Assembly (NCBI RefSeq): GCF_002293435.1
Contig: NZ_DBDF01000069.1
Span: 1-23,401, forward strand
DNA: 23,401 nt
Direction: 5' to 3'
Origin: Bacteroides sp. UBA939
GTDB taxonomy: Bacteria; Bacteroidota; Bacteroidia; Bacteroidales; Bacteroidaceae
Of this stretch, positions 1 through 5,502 are shown piece by piece. Numbering within the stretch: the stretch's first letter is position 1; each line of letters begins with the position of its first letter. The notes below the pieces were generated by a model. That model had not been told where the DNA came from, ran no database searches, and worked only from the letters and a program-made list of their open reading frames with translations. The translations under genes and the position numbers were made by a program.

Positions 1-24
1 ATCCGCGTTATCCGCGTCTAAAGA
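1..24. repeat. end of an ATCCGCG-type intergenic repeat
   Basis: The first bases carry ATCCGCGTTATCCGCG, ending just 3' of the stop codon of the LsrF-like gene. Related sequence in the opposite orientation (GCGGATGAACGCGGATTCTT) lies at about 3340-3365 in the gap between the VOC and cupin genes. The copy is cut by the window start, so its full extent cannot be judged. I see no coding potential. Confidence 0.45.
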
Positions 25-38
25 ATTAATTCTCAATG

Positions 39-914
39 CTATTTATTCTTCAGTTCATTAAACAACTCGAGCGCCATCTCCGGTTTCAGATTCTCGTGCA
101 CCACCGCATGTACGGCCTGTATCATGGCGGCGGGGGCTTCGGACTGAAATACGTTACGTCCCATATCCACGCCTGAGGCGCCTTCGCTGATTGCTTTGTA
201 GCACAGTTCCAATGCTTCCTGTTCGGGAAGTTTCTTTCCGCCCGCAATGACCACGGGCACGGGACATGCCGCCACTACTTTCTCAAAGCCGTCGCAGTAA
301 TACGTCTTCACGATGTTGGCGCCGTTTTCAGCCGCTATGCGCGAAGCCAGACCGAAGTAGCGGGCATCGCGAACCATGTCTTTGCCTACGGCGGTTACTC
401 CCATTACCGGTATTCCGTAGCGGGTTCCCCGGTCTACTGCCCGATAAAGATTGGCAATTGTCTTTGCTTCGTAAGCGGCATCGCCGATGGATAACATCAC
501 TGCCATCGCCGATACGTTCAGGCGTATGGCATCTTCAATGTCAATCAGGACATTGTCATTGAGTTCGGTAAGAATGGAAGTTCCGGCGTCCGAACGAAGA
601 CAAATGGGTTTGTTGGTAGAAGGGGGTATCATGGTACGGAGGATGCCGCGCGTGCACATCAGGCAGTCGGCGTATTCGATTAGCGGAACAATCGTCAGGT
701 CGATACGTTCCAGTCCGGACGTCGGCCCCATGATAAAGCCATGGTCGAATGCCAACATTACGGTTCTGCCGGTCTTCGGGTTGAAGATGCGCGACAGGCG
801 GTCTTTCATGCCCCACGGGAGGTGCTCGGCGCCTTTTACGTGAAACCTGTTGCCGGTCGTGGCAATGCCTAAACCAAAGTTATTGCCTTCTCTTAAATCA
901 TCTAAATCTGCCAT
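39..914 (-). CDS. LsrF-like aldolase/thiolase (DhnA/FbaB-type class I aldolase family)
   Basis: A 291-residue protein that I recognise as a close relative of E. coli LsrF, the thiolase acting on phosphorylated autoinducer-2 breakdown product. The start MADLDDL and the stretches LSRIFNPKTGRTVMLAFDHG, MCTRGILR, VGKDMVRDARYF, PVVIAGGKKLPE and GASGVDMGRN match that family. The lysine in GANIVKTYY falls at residue 203, the position of the catalytic Schiff-base lysine of LsrF; full length is normal for the family. No lsrK, lsrR or Lsr transporter lies nearby. Instead it is the last gene of a run with dhaL and dhaK, so it more likely cleaves or forms a C-C bond in a phosphorylated ketose. It is cytoplasmic, with no signal peptide. 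Family assignment is sure; substrate is unknown. A 236-bp gap filled with repeats separates it from dhaL. Confidence 0.88.
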   Translation of the reverse strand: MADLDDLREGNNFGLGIATTGNRFHVKGAEHLPWGMKDRLSRIFNPKTGRTVMLAFDHGFIMGPTSGLERIDLTIVPLIEYADCLMCTRGILRTMIPPSTNKPICLRSDAGTSILTELNDNVLIDIEDAIRLNVSAMAVMLSIGDAAYEAKTIANLYRAVDRGTRYGIPVMGVTAVGKDMVRDARYFGLASRIAAENGANIVKTYYCDGFEKVVAACPVPVVIAGGKKLPEQEALELCYKAISEGASGVDMGRNVFQSEAPAAMIQAVHAVVHENLKPEMALELFNELKNK

Positions 915-982
915 TTCTATATGTATATATTAAGTTGTTTATTCGTTTTTCGCTCCGCACCTTGCCAAAAGGCCGTCCAGAG

Positions 983-1090
983 CATATTCTGAGAGGGGGT
1001 AAATCACTATACGACTGAGCCCTATTCACTATACGACTGAATGGCATTCAGTATACGACTGAGCCCTATTCAGTCGTATACTGAATCAGG
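983..1090. repeat. intergenic inverted-repeat element of the 17-bp CAGTATACGACTGA family, copy 1
   Basis: The element opens with CATATTCTGAGAGGGGGTAA and then holds three forward units (CACTATACGACTGA at about 1005 and 1027, CAGTATACGACTGA at about 1049) followed by one reversed unit (TCAGTCGTATACTGA at about 1070-1084). Forward and reversed units can pair into a long hairpin. The closing arm complementary to the AGGGGGT opening, present in copy 2, is missing. It fills most of the gap between dhaL and the LsrF-like gene. The rest of that gap (915-980 and 1091-1150) shows nothing I can name. Confidence 0.8.
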
Positions 1091-1150
1091 CTCACTCCGG
1101 AACAGCGATTACCGGCACCGTATCCGGCACCGTTTTGTATTTATTTTTCA

Positions 1151-1765
1151 TTATAATGCCTTTGCAAAGGCATCGAACATGCACGACCAGGAAGAAGCTC
1201 CGGAGTCGGCATAACCGATGGAACGTTCGCCGTAATTGCGTGCACGCCCAAAGTTCGCCTTCATATCTACGGTAGCCTCGGCGCCTTTCAACGCAGCTTC
1301 GGCGCCTGCCGCCAGAATAGCCTTCACATCTGCGGAGTCGCAAGCCTGAATGGCCCCCACCGCAGGTATCAGGGCATCCATCATCGTTTTATCTCCCTGC
1401 TGCGCCTTGGTCTGTTTCCTTACGCCTGCCAGTCCTCCGGCAAACATTGCCTTTACACCTGCGGCATCCAGTTCGGTTCCTGCCGCATGGTCGCTCATTC
1501 CAAGGAAGAAGCCGCCAAGCAGCGTGCTGGTCGAACCGCTGATTTCCAACATCAGGCTGAAGCTCATGTCGTTCAACATGGATTTGAATTCCGTACCCTT
1601 ATCCGCCGTGGCAACAAGGGCGGACATGGATTGAACGATGGCCGTTCCATGGTCACCGTCGCCCAGGACGGCATCCAACTTTGAAAATTCATCGGAACGC
1701 TCCGTAACGCACACCAGCGCATTACGGAGCATTTCCTTGAAATTATCTATTGTCAACTTGTCCAT
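1151..1765 (-). CDS. dhaL: dihydroxyacetone kinase family, DhaL (nucleotide-binding) subunit
   Basis: About 204 residues beginning MDKLTIDNF. DhaL is the all-helical domain that binds Mg-ATP or ADP and passes phosphate to the ketose held by DhaK. The diagnostic LGDGDHGTA motif supplies the aspartates that coordinate the two metal ions; ISGSTSTLLGGFF and QQGDKTMMDALIPA also match the family. I chose the ATG at 1765, four bases after the dhaK stop, because it gives a normal DhaL N-terminus; an in-frame ATG at 1801 would lie inside dhaK. The pair is surely co-transcribed and translationally coupled. No DhaM (phosphotransferase-type donor) is visible, so ATP may be the direct phosphate source. 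True substrate could be dihydroxyacetone or a longer ketose such as erythrulose or a pentulose. Confidence 0.9.
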   Translation of the reverse strand: MDKLTIDNFKEMLRNALVCVTERSDEFSKLDAVLGDGDHGTAIVQSMSALVATADKGTEFKSMLNDMSFSLMLEISGSTSTLLGGFFLGMSDHAAGTELDAAGVKAMFAGGLAGVRKQTKAQQGDKTMMDALIPAVGAIQACDSADVKAILAAGAEAALKGAEATVDMKANFGRARNYGERSIGYADSGASSWSCMFDAFAKAL

Positions 1766-1769
1766 CTTC

Positions 1770-2777
1770 CTATTTACCGATAGTAGTCCAGTAAGGAGCA
1801 TTCGACATTCTGTTGTTCAGATACTCCACGTGGTCATCATCCAGCAGACCGAGAATCATCTGGAAGCCCGCTTGCTCCTGAACCGTCAGCAACTCGCCGA
1901 TACGGGCGGAAGCCACTTCAATGCCGGCATCTTCCAGTATTTGATGGGCTTTACGGTAAACAATGTTCATCTCCATGTGCGTAGTTGCACCCACACCGTT
2001 GATAATGAGTAGCACCTTGTCGCCGGCTTTGGGTTGTACTTTCTTCATCAGCAGGCCAATCATTTCTTTGGCGGTATCGTCGGCAGAAACCAGTTGTTTA
2101 CGACCGCCGCCGCCTTCTCCGTGTTGTCCCATGCCGATTTCAATTTCACCTTCGGGAAGGTCGGAGATAGTCATACCGTTCTGAGGATGGGTGCACGACT
2201 TCATTGCCACAGCCAGCGTTGCGACATTGGCACTGAAGCGTTCGCCTATTTCGATAATCTCGTCCAGCGACTTTCCTTCTTCGGCGGCAGCGCCCACAAT
2301 TTTAATCAAGGGGACACAGCCTGCCAGGCCGCGACGGTCTTCATTCGGCGTATCAAGTCCGGCGCTGATATCGTCGTGCGTCAATATGGTCTTAACCTTA
2401 ATGCCTGTACGTTCTGCCAACTGGCAAGCCATATTTGCGCTCATCACATCGCCGGAGTGATTGAGGACAACGAGCAGAATACCGGCTTCACGCTTAAACA
2501 TCTGCAAAGCCTGGAATAAACGTTGTGCACCCGGGGCGGCGAAAATGTCACCTACCACGGAGCAGTCTAACATGCCATCGCCCACGAATCCACTCAAAGC
2601 GGGTTCATGACCGGAGCCTCCCAGAGTTATGACTGCTACTTTATCATCGGCCTTTGCATTGGCGCGTACTATTATGTTTTCTCCGCCCAGAGCTACCTGG
2701 TTGCTATATGCCATTACGTATCCTTCCAGCAATTCCGCTGTCAGGTTATCCGGATTGTTTATGAATTTATTCATCAT
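1770..2777 (-). CDS. dhaK: dihydroxyacetone kinase family, DhaK (substrate-binding) subunit
   Basis: A 335-residue DhaK-type subunit, which binds short-chain ketoses as a covalent hemiaminal to a histidine. The family motifs are clear: GGSGHEPALSGFVG near the N-terminus, LNHSGDVMSANMA, and EIGMGQHGEGG containing the substrate-binding histidine. That histidine is residue 218 if translation starts at the second of two adjacent ATGs (2774), the same number as in E. coli DhaK; the first ATG (2777) is also possible. No signal peptide, so it is cytoplasmic. It lies directly upstream of dhaL and downstream of the VOC gene. The 196-bp gap before it carries an inverted repeat and no convincing promoter. 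The GQHGEGGGG run differs slightly from the GIHGEPG of E. coli DhaK, compatible with another ketose substrate. Kinase family is sure, exact substrate unknown. Confidence 0.92.
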   Translation of the reverse strand: MMNKFINNPDNLTAELLEGYVMAYSNQVALGGENIIVRANAKADDKVAVITLGGSGHEPALSGFVGDGMLDCSVVGDIFAAPGAQRLFQALQMFKREAGILLVVLNHSGDVMSANMACQLAERTGIKVKTILTHDDISAGLDTPNEDRRGLAGCVPLIKIVGAAAEEGKSLDEIIEIGERFSANVATLAVAMKSCTHPQNGMTISDLPEGEIEIGMGQHGEGGGGRKQLVSADDTAKEMIGLLMKKVQPKAGDKVLLIINGVGATTHMEMNIVYRKAHQILEDAGIEVASARIGELLTVQEQAGFQMILGLLDDDHVEYLNNRMSNAPYWTTIGK

Positions 2778-2805
2778 GGTTGTTCTTTTTATTGTTTATT
2801 TTTGG

Positions 2806-2966
2806 GTTAAGGGAGTTATCGCTTCGCTCAGGAGTTAGAGGAGTTATCAGCCCTCAAACGGGCTTAGAAGTTAAAGCCGATACTCTGTTTATACGTTAAC
2901 TCTTCATATCAGTAGCAAGACTATCGGCTTTAACTCCTATAACTCCTTAACTCCTATAACTCCTGA
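2806..2966. repeat. imperfect long hairpin built from AGGAGTTA units
   Basis: This gap between the VOC gene and dhaK repeats GGAGTTA/GGAGTTAT on the left and the complementary TAACTCC/ATAACTCC on the right. The inner arms AAGTTAAAGCCGATA and TATCGGCTTTAACT pair around a loop of about 40 bases. A half copy with the same order of blocks (GGAGTTATC, CGGGCTTA, GTTAAAG, GATACT) is at 11615-11676, and a shorter one at 18523-18546. It looks like a dispersed noncoding repeat that would form a hairpin in the operon mRNA. Confidence 0.7.
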
Positions 2967-2973
2967 TTTTGTA

Positions 2974-3291
2974 TTATTTCTCAAACTGCATTAACTCTAA
3001 GGCGATGCCTTCTTCTTCGATGAAAGCAATCGTCAGTTTCTCTCCGCCCGGCATAGGCTCAACCAGTACCTTTGCATCTTTCAGTTCAGCTTCCAGGTCA
3101 TCGACTTCGTAGGCGATGTGAGCCACTTTCCGAATCAACTCCGGCATCCAGCTTCCTTCTTCGAAACGCAGATACTCTATTTTATTGGGGCTTTCGTTAA
3201 AATTGGTAAGCCACACTTTCAATCCTTCTACATATACTTCACCAGGTTGCGGCGTAGTAGTAGGTACTCCAAAATGATTAATCTTTCTCAT
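2974..3291 (-). CDS. small VOC (glyoxalase/bleomycin-resistance fold) protein
   Basis: A 105-residue protein, about one VOC half-module plus linker, starting MRKINHFGVPT. The pattern is typical of metal-binding vicinal-oxygen-chelate proteins: a histidine near residue 6, an acidic residue mid-way (KIEYLRFEEG), a second histidine in KVAHIAYEVDDLEAEL, and a final glutamate in GIALELMQFE. Such proteins act as dimers and perform isomerisations, epimerisations or lyase reactions on small oxygenated substrates. It has no signal peptide. Its position between the cupin gene and dhaK suggests it handles the same metabolite, perhaps as an epimerase or by detoxifying a reactive dicarbonyl; this is inference. 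Fold assignment is good, reaction unknown. Confidence 0.75.
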   Translation of the reverse strand: MRKINHFGVPTTTPQPGEVYVEGLKVWLTNFNESPNKIEYLRFEEGSWMPELIRKVAHIAYEVDDLEAELKDAKVLVEPMPGGEKLTIAFIEEEGIALELMQFEK

Positions 3292-3301
3292 GGTTGTATT
3301 T

Positions 3302-3539
3302 TTGAATTTTGAATTATGAATGGATACGCGGACGACGCGGATTAAGCGGATGAACGCGGATTCTTTTTTAATGATAATGGGTGATTAGTGATTAGGGATT
3401 AGGGATTAGCAAGAGTATCTCTAATGATAAACAGAAGTATCTTTAATGATAAGCAGAAGTATCTCTATTCTCCTCCTCTTGGGAGGAGGAGAATAGAGAT
3501 ACTACTGTTAATCACTAAACACTAATCACTTATCACTAA
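3302..3539. repeat. gap with two repeat families, including a near-perfect 25-bp-stem hairpin
   Basis: At 3321-3365 lies GCGGATGAACGCGGATTCTT-type sequence related to the first bases of the window. From about 3372 comes a block of GATTAGTGATTAGGGATTAG, mirrored by AATCACTAAACACTAATCA near 3510-3535. At the centre, 3458-3478 and 3483-3503 are perfect 21-bp complementary arms around a four-base loop, extendable to 25 bp with one mismatch. The same GATTAGGG block and hairpin begin again at the end of the window (23286-23401). There is no T-run after the stem, so it is not a classical terminator, but it should be a strong mRNA structure between the cupin and VOC genes. Confidence 0.75.
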
Positions 3540-4220
3540 TTACAACGCTGCCTGCTGATTCGTAAACCGCAAACCGGCATTATCGTGATAACAAGCCCAC
3601 TCTTCGATGATTGCACCTTCAGGCCCCGCCATCAGGAAATGGAAAGTCTCCAATTCCTTCAGAGTAACGACTTCACCCACATGCTGTATCACAAAATTCT
3701 TGCTCTTGATAGGCCCGTGAGAAACCGCGATAGCCGGAGCACCCGGAGTCTCTTCGCCCACTTCGGAGAAATTGTAAGCCCAGCCATGACTCATCATCCA
3801 CGCCTCATGTTTAGCGGGGAACTCGGTTTTTACATGCGCATGTTCCGGTATCATCTGTCCCGGCAACAAGTAAATGCTGTGTGCAAAGTAACCATGCTCA
3901 GCATCGTTAATCCAGAAAATGCCGCCCATACCTACATTCTCAAAATCACCCAGACCGAAATCCGTAAACCAGATATCCTTCTCCATCAACGGAGTGTAGG
4001 GCACACCATAAAATTCAAACATGTCGAGAAACGCCTTCTTGGCAGCTTCCTGGTCAAACTTTCCGTCTTTGTAGAAGTCAGCGTTCGTGTACTTCTTCTG
4101 ATACGTAGCTTTTTCCTGTGTCATCACTTGTTCTGTTTTTTTAGTTTCTGCCGTACAAGAGGCAAGTCCCATACCGCAGGCGGCAATCAATGCCAGGGTT
4201 AATACTTCTTTTAATTTCAT
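3540..4220 (-). CDS. exported cupin lipoprotein resembling D-lyxose isomerase
   Basis: A 226-residue protein. Residues 1-22 form a lipoprotein signal with lipobox LASC, so the mature protein should be anchored to a membrane outside the cytoplasm. The body is a cupin barrel: GQMIPEHAHVKTEF supplies histidines 127 and 129, KHEAW glutamate 139, and ETFHF histidine 194, the usual three-His/one-Glu metal site. The order of blocks (LLPGQMIPEHAH, then HVGEVVTLKELETFHF, then a C-terminal DNAGLRFTN) resembles D-lyxose isomerase-type sugar isomerases, which also end in an N-R-F motif; this similarity is from memory and is not certain. It sits 38 bp after the RidA-like gene and is probably co-transcribed with it. 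Odd point: sugar isomerases of this kind are normally cytoplasmic. Alternatives are a dioxygenase or a binding cupin. Confidence 0.65.
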   Translation of the reverse strand: MKLKEVLTLALIAACGMGLASCTAETKKTEQVMTQEKATYQKKYTNADFYKDGKFDQEAAKKAFLDMFEFYGVPYTPLMEKDIWFTDFGLGDFENVGMGGIFWINDAEHGYFAHSIYLLPGQMIPEHAHVKTEFPAKHEAWMMSHGWAYNFSEVGEETPGAPAIAVSHGPIKSKNFVIQHVGEVVTLKELETFHFLMAGPEGAIIEEWACYHDNAGLRFTNQQAAL

Positions 4221-4258
4221 ATTGAATCTATTTTAATAGTTTATAATGCAAATCAGCT

Positions 4259-5416
4259 TCAACGAAGAATCCCCATTCCTTCTATCTCAATCAACAGTTC
4301 CGAGCGGCAAACATCGGTCAGGGTATAAATGGCAGGCAGAGTAGGGTATCGCTCCGTTACAACCTTCCTGGCTTTCTCCATATCCTCCCAACGCTTCACG
4401 TAGACCCGGAAGGTGATAAGGGAAGCATCCTCCGTAACGGGAATACCAGCACGGTTGAGGTTGTCGTGAGACACCAGGTATTCTATGTTTTCCAGTGTCG
4501 TTACGGTCTGTTGTTCTATTCCGACACCTTCCAGACTTTGTTCACCGCGAATAGCAGCCGTGCCGGAAACATATACAAACCCGTGGTCTTCTTTCCATAT
4601 AGCCTTGGCACGTTCAAATTTAGGAGTGGTCTTCTGCGACAAAGTAACGTCTTTCTCTCCCAGCAATACTTTCTGCGAATAAGCGTGGGCGGCAACCTGC
4701 AACGGATTATCCACTCCGCATACCCGGACGCTGCGGTCTTCGCAAAGCAACACGTCCGCATCAACCATGATGCCTCCCCATTGCGTGCCGATACCCGTTG
4801 CTGCCGGATAGCCCGTTGTCCAGTCCGCAGTCTGATAGAACAGCGAACGCGCATCATTGAAATTCTGGTAATGCTGACGGCCGGTTACATCATACGCCGT
4901 TATCTTCTCAATATAATTCCACTGGCGTACAATTGTAGAGACAGGCATCTTTTCCGCTTCCAGCACTCGGGCAAACCTGGAAAATACTTCATCGGATTGT
5001 TCACGGATTGATTGACGCAATACATCTCCCGTCACACCGCTCAAGAAAAGGCGCTTGCATCCTTCCCGTTCTATAGTTATGTAGGGTGTATCTTCCTGCG
5101 TCCGGTATCCTATCATGTCCTGCGGAGTTAATACCACCTCGTGCACCTCCATCACCAAGCCCATCGACTGGGGCGGTTGCGCCACATAGCTTACCAGAGG
5201 CGCATTCTCTTTAAAGTATCCTTTCACCGCTTCCCTGATAAAGGCAAAACGCTCCACATATTCCTCATTATCTGCCGGAGCGCCAAATATCACCATGCGC
5301 ACAGGAGTATAAACAGACTTATATTCTCCCAGCAATTGTGCCAGCATTTCCTTGAAAGGAGCTTTCGTAACCTGCAAAAAACGATGAATGATTTCTATAT
5401 TCTCACGTATTATCAT
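4259..5416 (-). CDS. RidA/chorismatase-like two-domain protein (FkbO/Hyg5 type)
   Basis: A 385-residue protein with no signal peptide. The C-terminal third (GFVYVSGTAAIRGE, then TLENIEYLVSHDNLNRAG, and RSELLIEIEGMGI at the end) has the layout of the YjgF/RidA fold. The N-terminal part (VRMVIFGAPADNEEYV, KRLFLSGVTGD) and total length recall chorismatases such as FkbO and Hyg5, which carry an extra N-terminal domain on a RidA-like core and hydrolyse chorismate. The closing ELLIEIEG is where those enzymes hold an essential glutamate. I cannot confirm the substrate. RidA proteins also deaminate reactive imines, an alternative role. Here it lies between a haem protein and a cupin within a sugar-type operon, an unusual place for a chorismatase. 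The start MIIRENIEI is the only sensible ATG. Confidence 0.6.
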   Translation of the reverse strand: MIIRENIEIIHRFLQVTKAPFKEMLAQLLGEYKSVYTPVRMVIFGAPADNEEYVERFAFIREAVKGYFKENAPLVSYVAQPPQSMGLVMEVHEVVLTPQDMIGYRTQEDTPYITIEREGCKRLFLSGVTGDVLRQSIREQSDEVFSRFARVLEAEKMPVSTIVRQWNYIEKITAYDVTGRQHYQNFNDARSLFYQTADWTTGYPAATGIGTQWGGIMVDADVLLCEDRSVRVCGVDNPLQVAAHAYSQKVLLGEKDVTLSQKTTPKFERAKAIWKEDHGFVYVSGTAAIRGEQSLEGVGIEQQTVTTLENIEYLVSHDNLNRAGIPVTEDASLITFRVYVKRWEDMEKARKVVTERYPTLPAIYTLTDVCRSELLIEIEGMGILR

Positions 5417-5470
5417 AATTCCTTTTCTTTATCCTTATCCCATAATCCCATCATACATGAATTTACGAGA

Positions 5471-5500
5471 GAAACTCTGTGTCTCTGCGCCTCAGTGTTT
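5471..5500. repeat. short copy of the ACACAGAGRCACAGAG repeat family
   Basis: AAACTCTGTGTCTCTGCG and CCTCAGTGTTTAAT lie two bases 3' of the stop codon of the cytochrome gene. The same wording appears several times in the large palindrome at 20818-21079, which likewise runs into a stop codon. Only one arm is present here, so it would not fold by itself. Confidence 0.65.
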
Positions 5501-5502
5501 AA

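Noticed and set aside
39..914. A quorum-signal (autoinducer-2) operon based on the LsrF match
   Set aside because: None of lsrK, lsrR, lsrG or the Lsr transporter is present; the neighbours point to sugar metabolism instead.
983..1090. CRISPR array, because of short regularly recurring units
   Set aside because: Units alternate in orientation, spacers are a few bases long and similar to each other, and no cas genes are present.
1092..1149. 19-codon frame MKNKYKTVPDTVPVIAVPE just after dhaL
   Set aside because: The sequence is explained by a short direct repeat (CCGGCACCGT twice) and there is no independent sign of translation.
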